Source: Saccharopolyspora aridisoli (lineage in GTDB: Bacteria; Actinomycetota; Actinomycetes; Mycobacteriales; Pseudonocardiaceae). Taken from it: DNA of 64,000 bases. The translations under genes were made by a program, and so were the position numbers. The stretch is taken from positions 1 to 64,000 of the forward strand of contig NZ_SMKV01000016.1 in assembly GCF_004348445.1 (NCBI RefSeq). Reading direction: 5' to 3'. Below, one piece after another: positions 34,889 through 43,779 of the stretch; the first letter of the stretch is position 1, and each line of letters begins with the position of its first letter. Under the pieces are notes generated by a model. That model had not been told where the DNA came from, searched no databases, and was given only the letters and a program-made list of their open reading frames with translations.

Positions 34889-36045
34889 CGCACCCCTCCC
34901 TCGAGTCGGATGGCGGCGAGCAGCGCCCGATCACCTCGGGCCGCCGCAGCGCGTTGTCTGCGGGCGCCGGTACCGCAGTGCAGCAGTCCGGCGATGAGCT
35001 TGCGGACCGTCGCAAGATCGCGGGTCTCCTCCAGTTCGGGCGCCGCCCACCGGATCATGCGGTGCACGAGCTCGGCGGACTGCACGCGGCGCTGCGCCAC
35101 CAGGTCGATGCCAGGCCCGTCGAGCCCGTGGCGGGCTGCGGTCCACACGGCGGCCTGTTCGAGTCGCGGGTCGATCTCGGGTGCCTCGCGGCCGGCGTCC
35201 AGCTCGCGCTGCGCGGTGCGCACCAGAGCCCGGGTCACCACCGCTTGCAGCAGCGCCTCGCCCACGGTGGTGGCCGCGTCGGCGACGCGCAGCTCGATGG
35301 TCGGCAGATGCGGTGATGGCCGCGCCAGCCAGAACGACATGGCCTCGTCGACGAGCACTCCGCACTCGACCAGCCGTGCGACCTGCTCGTCGTGCTCGGC
35401 CGCGGAGCGGAACCGCGGTGGGATTCCCGAGCCGGGGAACCGCGTCTGCTGCACCATGCGCCAGCTCGCGTAGCCGGTGTCGGCGCCGAGGTGGAACGGC
35501 GAGTTCGCCGACATCGCCAACAGCGACGGCAGCCACGGGTGGAGGTGGTTGATCACGGCCACGGCCTTCTCCCGGTCGGGCACGCCGACGTGCACGTGGC
35601 AGCCGCAGGCCTGGTAGTCGGTGACGACCGCGCGGTAGGTCTGGGCGATCCGGGTGAAGCGCGTGCCGGGTGAGATCGCGCCCGGTTCCCCCAGGAACGG
35701 CGGTGTTCCGGACGAGATCAGCGCGAGCCCTTCAGCCTGCGCCGCCCGGCTCATCCGCTCGCGCGCGGAGCGCAGCTGCCCGCGCAGCTGCGCCGAGGAG
35801 GTGCACACACCGGTGGCGGCCTCGGCCTGGCTGGTCAGCAGTTCGGGGTGGAAGCTGTGCCGCGGATCGAGGTCGGTCGCTCCGGCCAGCACGGCCGGGC
35901 CACGTCCGGACGGCGCACCGCTTTCCGGATCGACCACGAGGAACTCCTCTTCGACACCGAGCGTGCGGGGGAGTTCGGCAGCTTGTTCGACCGCTGGCTC
36001 GGCGTTCTCGACCGCGGGAGTGTTCACCGGCGAGCTCCTCCCCAT
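34885..36045 (-). CDS. Carboxylate-amine ligase of the glutamate-cysteine ligase 2 family (YbdK-like)
   Basis: A 386-residue ATP-dependent ligase: TLGVEEEFLVVDPESG with the metal-binding Glu cluster, TDYQACGCHVHVGVPD, and the Arg-bearing PTIELRVADAATTV. The family joins the side-chain or alpha-carboxyl of an amino acid, often glutamate, to an amine. Start ATG 36045; an N-terminal acidic leader (~25 residues) precedes the core. It overlaps the diiron protein gene by four bases. YbdK-type enzymes have weak glutamate-cysteine ligase activity; a dedicated peptide or amide product here is inference. Confidence 0.85.
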   Translation of the reverse strand: MGRSSPVNTPAVENAEPAVEQAAELPRTLGVEEEFLVVDPESGAPSGRGPAVLAGATDLDPRHSFHPELLTSQAEAATGVCTSSAQLRGQLRSARERMSRAAQAEGLALISSGTPPFLGEPGAISPGTRFTRIAQTYRAVVTDYQACGCHVHVGVPDREKAVAVINHLHPWLPSLLAMSANSPFHLGADTGYASWRMVQQTRFPGSGIPPRFRSAAEHDEQVARLVECGVLVDEAMSFWLARPSPHLPTIELRVADAATTVGEALLQAVVTRALVRTAQRELDAGREAPEIDPRLEQAAVWTAARHGLDGPGIDLVAQRRVQSAELVHRMIRWAAPELEETRDLATVRKLIAGLLHCGTGARRQRAAAARGDRALLAAIRLEGGVR

Positions 36046-36141
36046 GGCTGCGATCCGGCCTGCATGGCGTTGCTTTCCCTGGTGAGGGCGTGGTCAAACC
36101 TCGGAGCTCGTGGTTTGCGGCCCGGCGGGGACGGAAACCTG

Positions 36142-36801
36142 ATGTGCATGAGATTGCTGAGGACCTCGGCTGTCTACCGGCCGCAGGGCGACACCTGGCT
36201 ACTGGCGCGGGCTTTGGGTGACGCGGGGATCAAGCCGGGCAGCCGGGTGCTCGACGTGGGCACCGGAACGGGTGCTCTGGCGCTGGCGGCAGCCCGAACC
36301 GGCGCTGGTGAGGTGACGGCCGTGGACGTCTCGATCGCGGCGGTCGCGGTGGCGGGCGTCAACGCCTGGCTGCGCGGCTTGCCGGTGCGCGCGGAGAGGG
36401 GCGACGCGCTGGCGCGCGACTACTCCGATCCGTTCGACGTGGTGGTGGCCAACCCGCCCTACGTCCCCGCCCAGGGCCCCGAGCCACCACGAGGTGCCGC
36501 GCGTGCGTGGGACGCCGGGTACGACGGCCGCGCGGTCATCGACCGGCTGTGCGTTCGCGCGCCCGAGCTCCTGGGCAGTGGCGGGACGCTGCTGCTGGTC
36601 CAGTCCGATCTGGCCGACGTAGAAGCGACGTTGGCGCGACTCCGCGCCGGGGGCCTGAAGGCCGCTGTGGTGGACCGCCAAGCGCAGGCGTTCGGCCCGG
36701 TCCTCGACGAGCGCGCGACCATGATGGAGGACCGCGGGCTGATCCGGCGAGGACAGCGCTGCGAGGAACTGGTGGTGATCCGTGCGGACCGGCCCCGCTG
36801 A
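36142..36801 (+). CDS. HemK/MTQ2-like N5-glutamine methyltransferase
   Basis: A 219-residue class I methyltransferase: LDVGTGTGALALAAARTGAG (SAM loop), TAVDVS, and the catalytic NPPYVPAQG (N-P-P-Y, the motif for methylating a planar amide nitrogen). It lacks the N-terminal domain of PrmC and matches the short HemK2/MTQ2-like type. Start ATG 36142, with a second ATG two codons on. It is divergent from the ligase and overlaps the CDGSH gene by 20 bases. N-P-P-Y implies an amide or adenine substrate, possibly a product of the neighbouring ligase (inference). Confidence 0.82.
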   Translation: MCMRLLRTSAVYRPQGDTWLLARALGDAGIKPGSRVLDVGTGTGALALAAARTGAGEVTAVDVSIAAVAVAGVNAWLRGLPVRAERGDALARDYSDPFDVVVANPPYVPAQGPEPPRGAARAWDAGYDGRAVIDRLCVRAPELLGSGGTLLLVQSDLADVEATLARLRAGGLKAAVVDRQAQAFGPVLDERATMMEDRGLIRRGQRCEELVVIRADRPR

Positions 36802-36991
36802 CCCCGACGTCCGGCGGGTCACCGTCGTCCCCGGAGGGCCGGTCCTCGTCGAAGGTCCGGTGCGACTGGTCCTCGAGGACGGGACCACAGTGGACTCCGA
36901 CCGGTTCGTGGTCGCCGTCTGCGCGTGCCGCCGCAGTCGGAACTACCCCTTCTGCGACACCAGCCACCGCCGCAAGGTGCGCGAGGCCTGA
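36782..36991 (+). CDS. CDGSH iron-sulphur protein
   Basis: A 69-residue single CDGSH-type [2Fe-2S] protein. Ligands are Cys47, Cys49, Cys58 and His62 in CACRRSRNYPFCDTSH; the usual C-D-G-S/T-H reads C-D-T-S-H, so the Gly is replaced by Thr while all ligands remain. Start GTG 36782 overlaps the methyltransferase gene by 20 bases. Such proteins transfer electrons or clusters; a redox role with the diiron protein on the other side of the divergent gap is plausible. Confidence 0.85.
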   Translation: MRTGPADPDVRRVTVVPGGPVLVEGPVRLVLEDGTTVDSDRFVVAVCACRRSRNYPFCDTSHRRKVREA

Positions 36992-37102
36992 GCCGTGCGC
37001 GACGCCTGAGCCGGGGACCAACCGCCGCGCTGATCCGCTTGACGTTTCGCCAGCAGGGCCTCCGGGTAAACCGTGGTTTCCCGAGATGAGGAGGGTGTTC
37101 AG

Positions 37103-37282
37103 ATGTCTGCGATGGACAAGGCTCGCCACAAGGTCGAAGAGGCCGTGGGCAAGGCAAAGGACAAGCTCGGCGGTGCCACGGGCGATCGCAGGACCCAGGC
37201 CGAGGGCAAGACCGAGCAGACCAAGGGCAACCTCAAGCAAGCCGGTGAGAACGCGAAGGACGCCGTCCGCAAGGACGAGTGA
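37103..37282 (+). CDS. CsbD-family stress protein
   Basis: A 59-residue, very hydrophilic, helical protein: KARHKVEEAVGKAKDKLGGA then EGKTEQTKGNLKQAGENAKD, the CsbD repeat. Family members are induced by general stress; their biochemical role is unknown. ATG 37103. A strong hairpin follows at 37330. Confidence 0.9.
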   Translation: MSAMDKARHKVEEAVGKAKDKLGGATGDRRTQAEGKTEQTKGNLKQAGENAKDAVRKDE

Positions 37283-37329
37283 CTCCCAGCGCCGGTCCGG
37301 AAGTCCGTGCGCGACTCAGCCGGTTCCCC

Positions 37330-37352
37330 GGCGGGGGCTGCGAGCCCCCGCC
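37330..37352. terminator. Perfect ten-base hairpin after csbD
   Basis: GGCGGGGGCT, loop GCG, AGCCCCCGCC. It begins 48 bases after the CsbD stop and ends 34 bases before the next start. It probably ends the CsbD transcript or limits read-through into the next gene. Confidence 0.7.
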
Positions 37353-37386
37353 GAGTCACGCCCGAAAACTCCCGAGGAGGCTCCCG

Positions 37387-37713
37387 ATGCAGGAGCAGGA
37401 CTTTCCGCTGCCGGACTACGACCAGTTGTCGACGGGCTCGTTGCAGCACATGATCCGTTCGCTCGGTAAGGACGAGTTGACTCGCGTGCTGGGGTACGAG
37501 CAGGAGCACAACGACCGCCCGCAGGTCGTCGAGATGATGCGGCAGCGGCTCGACGAGCTCCGCCGTGGTGCGGAACCCGGGTCGGGTGAGCACCGCGCGG
37601 AGCCGGCAGAGGCGCAGGGCTCCACGAAGGGGTCGCCGGTGACTCCGGCCGGTGCCCCGGAACCGATGCATCCGCTGCGGCACGGAAACCACAACCGTCC
37701 CGGCACGACGTAG
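37387..37713 (+). CDS. Hypothetical stress-locus protein
   Basis: A 108-residue protein starting at ATG 37387 behind GAGGAGG. Residues 1-60 form a helical domain (LPDYDQLSTGSLQHMIRSLG, KDELTRVLGYEQEH, QVVEMMRQRLDELR) typical of short actinobacterial proteins found near CsbD and general-stress genes. The last 45 residues are disordered and Pro/Gly-rich. Function unknown; probably a stress-induced adaptor. Confidence 0.75.
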   Translation: MQEQDFPLPDYDQLSTGSLQHMIRSLGKDELTRVLGYEQEHNDRPQVVEMMRQRLDELRRGAEPGSGEHRAEPAEAQGSTKGSPVTPAGAPEPMHPLRHGNHNRPGTT

Positions 37714-37744
37714 CCCGCGAGAGTCCGCTGACCAGGAAGTCGCG

Positions 37745-37789
37745 CGCGAGGCGGGGTCGGGGCCACCAGCGGCGCGGACCCGCCTCGCG
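37745..37789. terminator. Hairpin downstream of the hypothetical stress gene
   Basis: CGCGAGGCGGGGTC (37745-37758) pairs with GACCCGCCTCGCG (37777-37789) with one bulged G and an 18-base loop. It separates the plus-strand stress genes from the convergent Lrp gene. Confidence 0.55.
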
Positions 37790-37946
37790 GTGGCACGACG
37801 CTGGGGTCTTGTTCGACCCGGGACGACATCGCCGCGAGCGCATCCGGGCGCTCCTCCCGGACGGTGCCGACCGCCCGGCGAGTCGCAGCGCCCACCGCGG
37901 TCCCGGCACGGCCTCACCTGCCTCGGCGTGGCTCTGATCACCGAGG

Positions 37947-38393
37947 TCAGTCGCTCGTCTTGAGCTTCTTCATGATCATGTGCGAATCGACCCTGGCCAC
38001 CGCGCGCAGGGCCATGAGCTTGGTCGTGAGGAAGGACTCGAAGGTCGCCGAGTCCTCCACGGCCACGCGGATGAGGTAGTCGGGGCGGCCGAAGAGGCGG
38101 TGGACCTCGACCACCTCGTCGTAGGCGGTGATGGCTCCTTCGAGCTCCTCGACGGTCTGCAGGTCGTTGATGCTGATCTCGACCGAGACCATGACCTCGA
38201 AGCCGCGACCGGTCGCGGCCGGGTCGATGCGGGCGCGGTACCCGGTGATGATCCCCTCGGACTCCAGGCGCTTGACCCTGCGCAGGCACGGGGCGGGCGT
38301 GAGGCCGACCCGCTGGGCGAGTTCGACGTTGGTCAACCTGCCGTCCTGGCTCAGGTGAGACAATATTGCGCGGTCTAGGGCATCTATCGACAT
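37947..38393 (-). CDS. Lrp/AsnC-family regulator
   Basis: A 148-residue Lrp-type regulator: AsnC helix-turn-helix (LDRAILSHLSQDGRLTNVEL, RVGLTPAPCLRRVKRLESEG) and the RAM ligand-binding domain (VMVSVEISINDLQTVEELEG, HRLFGRPDYLIRVAVEDSA). It responds to amino acids and is divergent from azlCD, whose products export branched-chain amino acids and analogues, so control of that exporter is the natural inference. Confidence 0.9.
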   Translation of the reverse strand: MSIDALDRAILSHLSQDGRLTNVELAQRVGLTPAPCLRRVKRLESEGIITGYRARIDPAATGRGFEVMVSVEISINDLQTVEELEGAITAYDEVVEVHRLFGRPDYLIRVAVEDSATFESFLTTKLMALRAVARVDSHMIMKKLKTSD

Positions 38394-38468
38394 CGCGTTG
38401 CTCTCAGTGCCGGGAATGGGGAACTCACGGCAACCACATTACTGCTTTCGCCGCCTAAGATTGCAGCC

Positions 38469-39188
38469 ATGCCTGCTGTTCTGGTCGCTGAGACCGCTCC
38501 CTCGCCGCGCGCCGACCTGCGGGGTGCTCTGCGCGACTCGAGCTCCGTGGGGCTCGCGATGATCCCGTTGGGCATCGCGTTCGGACTGCTCGTGGCGCAC
38601 GCCGGTCTCGACTGGTGGTGGGCGACGGCGTTCGCCGCCCTGGTGTACGCGGGGTCGCTGGAGTTCCTGCTGATCGGCCTCGTCGTGGCCGCCGCGCCGC
38701 TGGCGCACGTCGCGGTGACGGCGCTGCTGGTCAACTTCCGTCACGTGTTCTACGCGCTGTCCTTCCCGCTGCACCGAGTGCGCGGCCGAATCGGCAAGGT
38801 GTACAGCACTTTCGCGCTCACCGACGAGGCCTACGCGCTGTCCACCGGCCCCGCGGCGCAGGAGTGGAGCGGCAGGCGGATCGTGTGGTTGCAGGTGCTG
38901 CTGCACTTCTTCTGGGTGGCAGGCGCGACGCTGGGCGCGCTCTTCGGGGCGCTGGTGCCGTTCCGGCTCGACGGTCTCGACTTCGCGCTCACCGCGCTGT
39001 TCGTCGTGCTGGCCATCGACGCCTTCCGGGCGCGTCGCAGCGTTCCCGTCCCGGTGCTGGCGATGATCTGCGCGCTGGTGAGCGCGCTGCTGTTCCCCGA
39101 GCAGCTGCTGCTGGTCTCCTTCGGCCTGTTCACCGCCTGCCTGCTGGCGAGTCGATTCCTGCTGCGGAAGAAGGACGTCGATGCCTGA
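38469..39188 (+). CDS. azlC: AzlC-family amino-acid exporter, large subunit
   Basis: A 239-residue membrane protein with about seven helices (SVGLAMIPLGIAFGLLVAHA, SLEFLLIGLVVAAAPLAHVA, NFRHVFYALSFPLHR, the AzlC signature). It forms the exporter for branched-chain amino acids with AzlD, whose start it overlaps by eight bases. TAAGAT at 38456-38461, seven bases before the ATG, indicates a leaderless transcript. Confidence 0.9.
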   Translation: MPAVLVAETAPSPRADLRGALRDSSSVGLAMIPLGIAFGLLVAHAGLDWWWATAFAALVYAGSLEFLLIGLVVAAAPLAHVAVTALLVNFRHVFYALSFPLHRVRGRIGKVYSTFALTDEAYALSTGPAAQEWSGRRIVWLQVLLHFFWVAGATLGALFGALVPFRLDGLDFALTALFVVLAIDAFRARRSVPVPVLAMICALVSALLFPEQLLLVSFGLFTACLLASRFLLRKKDVDA

Positions 39189-39510
39189 CCCGATGCACAT
39201 CGCCGGCGCGGTGGCCGTGTCCGTCGCCGTGACCTGGGCGCTGCGGGCGTTGCCGTTCGCCGCGCTGGCACCGCTGCGCAGCAGCGCGACCGTGCACTAC
39301 CTCGGCGCGCGGATGCCGGTCGGCGTCATGGTGATCCTCGCCGTCTACACGTTGCACGACACCCAGGCCACCGCGCACGCGCCGACCGCGCTGTCGCTGG
39401 TGGCGACGATCGGGTTGCACCTGTGGAAGCGCGACCCGGTGCTGAGCATCCTCGGCGGAACGACCGTCCACGTGCTGCTGACGAGCGTGGTCTTCGCTCA
39501 GTCCTGGTAA
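39181..39510 (+). CDS. azlD: AzlD-family amino-acid exporter, small subunit
   Basis: A 109-residue protein with four membrane helices (AVSVAVTWALRALPFAALAP, YLGARMPVGVMVILAVYTLH). The small AzlD partner of AzlC, translationally coupled. Its end overlaps the convergent GntR gene by 13 bases. Confidence 0.9.
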   Translation: MPDPMHIAGAVAVSVAVTWALRALPFAALAPLRSSATVHYLGARMPVGVMVILAVYTLHDTQATAHAPTALSLVATIGLHLWKRDPVLSILGGTTVHVLLTSVVFAQSW

Positions 39511-40190
39511 GTGCGGTAGGCGGCGACGAGCTGGGTCTCGGCGGCGTCGAAGTAGGCGTCGAGCTTCTCCGCCGCCGCCTCCCGGCGTCCCGCGGTGAGC
39601 AGGTCGGCGATCTCCCGGTTGAACCCGAGGTAGGGCTTGTGGAACTCCTCCGGGCGCGACATCACGTGGAACGCCAGGCGCAGCTCGGCCAGCAGCTGGC
39701 GCATCGTGTCGTTGACCCGGGGACTGCCCGCCAGCGCCGCTAGCGCCTCGTGGAAGCGCATGTTCGCCGTGCCCACGTCCCACCAGCGCTCCTCGGTCGC
39801 CGCGCGCTCGCCGTCGCTGACCGCGCGGTCGACCGCGGGGACCAGGTCGGGGTTCTCGCCGCGGCGCACCGCGCTGGTCTCCAGCAGGCGGCGGATCCGG
39901 TAGAGGTCGATGACGTCCTCGCCGGAGAGAACCCGGACGAACACGCCGCGGTGGAACTCGTGCACCAGCAGTCGTTCGTGCACCAGCAGCCGGAAGGCTT
40001 CGCGCAGCGTGTTGCGGGAGACCGCGAGGGCCTTGCCCGCGCTCTCCTCGGACAGCCGGGTGCCCGGGGACAGGGCGCCGTCGATGATCCGCTGCCGCAG
40101 CACGTCGGCGACCCGCTCGGCGGTGCTGGTGCGGTCGAGCAGCGCCCGGTCGGCCGCCAGCAGGTCAGCCCACGGATCGGTCGCGGTCAA
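39498..40190 (-). CDS. GntR-family regulator, FCD subgroup
   Basis: A 230-residue regulator: winged helix (DVLRQRIIDGALSPGTRLSE, ALAVSRNTLREAFRLLVHE) and a helical FCD domain whose His/Asp metal ligands fall in YRIRRLLETSA, DVGTANMRFHEALA and REIADLLTAGR. It is divergent from the NRAMP-like/PxpABC operon, and the palindrome at 40262-40274 in the gap is the expected binding site. Effector likely 5-oxoproline, glutamate or a carboxylate (inference). Confidence 0.88.
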   Translation of the reverse strand: MTATDPWADLLAADRALLDRTSTAERVADVLRQRIIDGALSPGTRLSEESAGKALAVSRNTLREAFRLLVHERLLVHEFHRGVFVRVLSGEDVIDLYRIRRLLETSAVRRGENPDLVPAVDRAVSDGERAATEERWWDVGTANMRFHEALAALAGSPRVNDTMRQLLAELRLAFHVMSRPEEFHKPYLGFNREIADLLTAGRREAAAEKLDAYFDAAETQLVAAYRTYQD

Positions 40191-40261
40191 GCCGGCTCCC
40201 TGTTCAGTAGGTGTAGGTGATCAACAGTCTAACGGGAGAGTTCCAAACGGGGTATTGCGGG

Positions 40262-40274
40262 ATTGTTGAACAAT
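40262..40274. promoter_or_regulatory. GntR/FCD operator upstream of the oxoprolinase operon
   Basis: ATTGTTGAACAAT is a perfect palindrome around a central G, AT-rich in a GC-rich genome, in the gap between the divergent GntR gene and the NRAMP-like gene. FCD regulators bind T-T-G-T-x-x-A-C-A-A type sites. A related TGTTGTTCCGAAC lies 15 bases downstream. Confidence 0.65.
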
Positions 40275-40319
40275 TCTCTATGTTGTTCCGAACCACAGCC
40301 ACCGCGGGATCGGAGTGCC

Positions 40320-41540
40320 ATGACCGAGACGAGCACACCCCGGCAGAACGGATCGAAGGGGAAGCGCAGCACGCTGCTCGGTGCGGTGTTCCTGATGGCC
40401 ACCAGCGCCATCGGACCCGGATTCATCACGCAGACGACCCAGTTCACCATCCAGCTCGGGGCCGCCTTCGCCTTCGCGATCCTGGTGTCGATCCTGGTCG
40501 ACATCGCCGTCCAGCTGAACGTCTGGCGGGTCATCGGCGTCTCCGGCATGCGCGCCCAGGACCTGGGCAACAAGGTGCTGCCCGGCCTCGGCTACGTGAT
40601 GGCCGCGCTGGTGGTCTTCGGCGGGCTCGTGTTCAACATCGGCAACATCGCGGGCACCTCGTTGGGCATGGACGCGCTGTTCGGGCTCGACGCCAAGATC
40701 GGTGGCACGCTCTCCGCGGTGATCGCGATCGGCATCTTCCTCAGCAAGCGCGCGGGTGTGGCGATGGACCGCATCGTCGTGGTGCTGGGGATCGTGATGA
40801 TCGCGCTGACCGCCTTCGTCGCGTTCTCCTCCGCACCTCCCGTCGGCCAGGCGCTGGTGCAGGCCGTGTGGCCGAGCGAGGTCGACTTCCTGGCCATCAC
40901 CACGCTCATCGGCGGCACCGTCGGCGGCTACATCACCTACGCCGGGGCGCACCGGCTGGTCGACGCCGGCGTGACCGGACCGGACCAGATCACCGACGTC
41001 AGCCGCAGCTCCGTGGTGTCGCTGCTGGTCACCGGCGTGATGCGGCTGGTGCTGTTCCTCGCGGTGCTCGGCGTGGTCGCCGGTGGCGTCGCGCTCGGAT
41101 CGGCCAACCCCACCGCGGAGGCGTTCCAGCAGGCGGCCGGTGAGGTCGGGCTGCGGCTGTTCGGCATGATCCTCTGGGCGGCCAGCATCACCTCGGTCGT
41201 CGGCGCCGCCTACACCTCGGTGTCGTTCCTGGTCACCTTCTCCAGCTCGCTGGAGAAGGCCCGCAACTGGCTGGTCGTGGCGTTCGTGGCGGTCTCAGCG
41301 CTGGTGTTCGTGCTGCTGGACCAGGCGCCCACCACACTGCTGGTGCTGGCCGGTGCGCTCAACGGGTTGATCCTGCCGGTGGGCTTCGGCGTGCTGATGT
41401 TCGTGGCGGCCCGGCGCGGCGACCTGCTCGGCGGCTATCGCTACCCGCGCTGGCTGCTGGTGATCGGAGCGGTCGCCTGGCTGCTGACGGTCTACCTGGG
41501 CGTCAACTCCGTCGGCGGCATCGCGGCGCTGTGGAAGTGA
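40320..41540 (+). CDS. NRAMP-like membrane transporter (YcsG-like)
   Basis: A 406-residue, ~11-helix protein of the NRAMP-related group: [20 protein letters not shown] in place of the metal-binding D-P-G-N of true NRAMPs, then [19 protein letters not shown]. The loss of D-P-G-N argues against metal transport. YcsG-like members lie in 5-oxoproline clusters and probably import the substrate. First gene of the operon; ATG 40320. It ends eight bases before pxpA. Confidence 0.82.
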   Translation: MTETSTPRQNGSKGKRSTLLGAVFLMATSAIGPGFITQTTQFTIQLGAAFAFAILVSILVDIAVQLNVWRVIGVSGMRAQDLGNKVLPGLGYVMAALVVFGGLVFNIGNIAGTSLGMDALFGLDAKIGGTLSAVIAIGIFLSKRAGVAMDRIVVVLGIVMIALTAFVAFSSAPPVGQALVQAVWPSEVDFLAITTLIGGTVGGYITYAGAHRLVDAGVTGPDQITDVSRSSVVSLLVTGVMRLVLFLAVLGVVAGGVALGSANPTAEAFQQAAGEVGLRLFGMILWAASITSVVGAAYTSVSFLVTFSSSLEKARNWLVVAFVAVSALVFVLLDQAPTTLLVLAGALNGLILPVGFGVLMFVAARRGDLLGGYRYPRWLLVIGAVAWLLTVYLGVNSVGGIAALWK

Positions 41541-41548
41541 GGGCGACG

Positions 41549-42310
41549 ATGGATCTCAACGCGGACCTGGCCGAGGGTTTCGGCCGCTGGGAACTCGGCG
41601 ACGATCAAGCTCTGCTGGGCGTGGTGACCAGCGCCAACGTGGCCTGCGGCTTCCACGCCGGAGATTCCGTGGTGATCCGCGCGGCGGTGACCCGGGCCGC
41701 CGAGCGCGACGTGGCGGTCGGCGCGCAGGTCGGCTACCGGGACCTGGCCGGGTTCGGCCGCCGGTTCATCGACGTGCCGCCGCGAGAGCTGACCGACGAC
41801 GTGATCTACCAGATCGGCGCGCTGTCCGGGTTCGCCCGCGTGGCCGGCACCGAGGTCGCCTACGTCAAGCCGCACGGCGCCCTCTACAACGCGATCGTGC
41901 ACCACGCCGAGCAGGCCGCCGCCGTGGTCGAAGCGGTCCGCTCCTACGACCCGGGACTGGCCGTGCTGGGCCTGCCCGGTTCGGAATGGCTCTCCCAGGC
42001 CGAGCAGGCCGGGCTGCGGACCTTCCGCGAGGCCTTCGCCGACCGCGCCTACACGCCGGAAGGCACCCTCGTGTCGCGGCGAGAACCCGGCGCGGTGCTG
42101 CACGACCCCGAGGAGATCGCCCAGCGCTGCCTTGACCTCGCCGCGGGCGAACCGATCCGCGCCGTCGACGGCAGCGAGATCCAGGTGTGCGCCGATTCGA
42201 TCTGCGTGCACGGCGACAGCCCGGGAGCGGTCGCCATCGCCCAGGCCGTGCACGACCGGCTCAGCGGTGCCGGCGTTGCGCTGCGGCCGTTCGTGGCGGG
42301 AGGAAGCTGA
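41549..42310 (+). CDS. pxpA: 5-oxoprolinase subunit PxpA (LamB/YcsF family)
   Basis: A 253-residue TIM-barrel subunit: [20 protein letters not shown] (family signature with metal/acid residues), [11 protein letters not shown] and VKPHGALYN. PxpABC hydrolyses 5-oxoproline to glutamate with ATP. I take ATG 41549, five bases after GAGGG; an upstream in-frame GTG at 41531 overlaps the transporter end but has no ribosome site. Ends with TGATG overlap into pxpB. Confidence 0.93.
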   Translation: MDLNADLAEGFGRWELGDDQALLGVVTSANVACGFHAGDSVVIRAAVTRAAERDVAVGAQVGYRDLAGFGRRFIDVPPRELTDDVIYQIGALSGFARVAGTEVAYVKPHGALYNAIVHHAEQAAAVVEAVRSYDPGLAVLGLPGSEWLSQAEQAGLRTFREAFADRAYTPEGTLVSRREPGAVLHDPEEIAQRCLDLAAGEPIRAVDGSEIQVCADSICVHGDSPGAVAIAQAVHDRLSGAGVALRPFVAGGS

Positions 42311-42921
42311 TGCGCTTCCTTCCCTGCGCCGACTCGGGACTGCTGATCGAACTGGCCGATCTGCAGGAGGTGCACGCGTTGTACGCGGCGCTCGCCGACT
42401 CGCCGCCCGAAGGCGTCATCGACCTCGTGCCGGCGGCGAGAACGCTGCTGCTGCAACTGGATCCGCAGCGGTCCGACGTCAAGGCGGTCGAGGCCGCGGT
42501 GCGCGCCGCCGAACCGCGCGCCGGCCTGCGCGAGGTGGGCGAGCAGCTGGAGGTGCCGGTGGTCTACGACGGCGCCGACCTCGCCGAGGTCGCCCGGCTG
42601 ACCGGGCTCACCGAGCGAGAGGTCGTCGACAAGCACACCGGAGCGGAGTGGAAGGTCGCCTTCGGTGGATTCGCACCGGGTTTCGGCTACCTCAGCGGCG
42701 GTCCGCAAGACCTGGTGGTGCCTCGCCGGTCCGAGTCGCGCACTGCCGTTCCCGCCGGAGCCGTGGGGCTGGCGGGCGCGTTCAGCGGCATCTACCCGCG
42801 GGAGTCGCCCGGCGGCTGGCAGCTCATCGGGCACACCGACCTGCAGGTCTTCAGCATCGACCGCGATCCGCCCGCGCTCCTGCGCCCGGGTGTGCGAGTG
42901 CGGTTCCGGGAGATCGGATGA
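42310..42921 (+). CDS. pxpB: 5-oxoprolinase subunit PxpB (KipI-like)
   Basis: A 203-residue subunit: FLPCADSGLLIELADLQEVH, VDKHTGAEWKVAFGGFAPGF, GYLSGGPQDLVVPRRS, and the closing LIGHTDLQVFSIDRDPPALL. It is full length, starts at ATG 42310 and overlaps pxpC as ATGA. Cyclophilin-like fold; forms the ATP-using component with PxpC. Confidence 0.93.
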   Translation: MRFLPCADSGLLIELADLQEVHALYAALADSPPEGVIDLVPAARTLLLQLDPQRSDVKAVEAAVRAAEPRAGLREVGEQLEVPVVYDGADLAEVARLTGLTEREVVDKHTGAEWKVAFGGFAPGFGYLSGGPQDLVVPRRSESRTAVPAGAVGLAGAFSGIYPRESPGGWQLIGHTDLQVFSIDRDPPALLRPGVRVRFREIG

Positions 42922-43769
42922 CACTGGAAGTCCTGGCCACCGGCCCGCTCGCCACCGTTCAAGACCTCGGCAGACCGGGCCTGGCGGGTATCGGCGTGGG
43001 CACCTCCGGCGCCGCCGACGCCGCTTCGCTGCGGCTGGCGAACCGACTGGTGGGCAACGACGAGGACAACGCCGCCATCGAGGTCACCTTCGGCGGACTC
43101 ACCGTGCGCCCCACCTGCGACGTGACCGTGGCGCTCACCGGAGCACCGTGCCCGATCGCGGTCGACGGTCGAGGCGCGGCTGCGAACGCGGTGCTGCGCG
43201 TGCCCGCCGGGGCGGTGCTGCGGCTCGGCGTCCCGGCGATCGGGTTGCGCAGCTACCTCGCGGTGCGCGGCGGCATCGACGTCGAACCGGTGCTGGGATC
43301 GCGCTCCACAGACGTGCTCTCCGGGCTCGGTCCCGCTCAGCTCCGTCCCGGCTCCGTGCTGCCGATCGGTGCGCCGCCCTCCCGGTTCCCGGTCGTGGAC
43401 ATCGCGCCCGTCGCCGGTCCGGCCGAGCAGGTCGTGCTTCGGGTCCAGCCGGGCCCGCGCAACGACTGGTTCACCGACGAGGCGCTGGAATCGCTGGTCA
43501 GCGCGCCGTACGAGGTCACCGCTGAGAGCAACCGGGTCGGCATGCGCCTCGACGGACCGGTGCTGGAGCGCAGCCGGACCGAGGAACTGCCCAGCGAGGG
43601 CGTGGTCGCCGGCGCGCTCCAGGTACCGCCGCTGGGAACCCCGACGCTGTTCCTGGCCGACCACCCCGTCACCGGCGGGTACCCGGTGATCGGCGTGGTG
43701 CTGGCCGCCGACGTGGCCAAGGCCGCGCAGGCGCGACCCGGCCAGCACGTCCACTTCCGCTGCATCTGA
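42918..43769 (+). CDS. pxpC: 5-oxoprolinase subunit PxpC (KipA-like)
   Basis: A 283-residue biotin-dependent-carboxylase-like domain protein: [78 protein letters not shown]. It is complete, coupled to pxpB by four bases and followed ten bases later by the DUF1445 gene. Confidence 0.93.
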   Translation: MTLEVLATGPLATVQDLGRPGLAGIGVGTSGAADAASLRLANRLVGNDEDNAAIEVTFGGLTVRPTCDVTVALTGAPCPIAVDGRGAAANAVLRVPAGAVLRLGVPAIGLRSYLAVRGGIDVEPVLGSRSTDVLSGLGPAQLRPGSVLPIGAPPSRFPVVDIAPVAGPAEQVVLRVQPGPRNDWFTDEALESLVSAPYEVTAESNRVGMRLDGPVLERSRTEELPSEGVVAGALQVPPLGTPTLFLADHPVTGGYPVIGVVLAADVAKAAQARPGQHVHFRCI

Positions 43770-43779
43770 GGAGGCCAGG

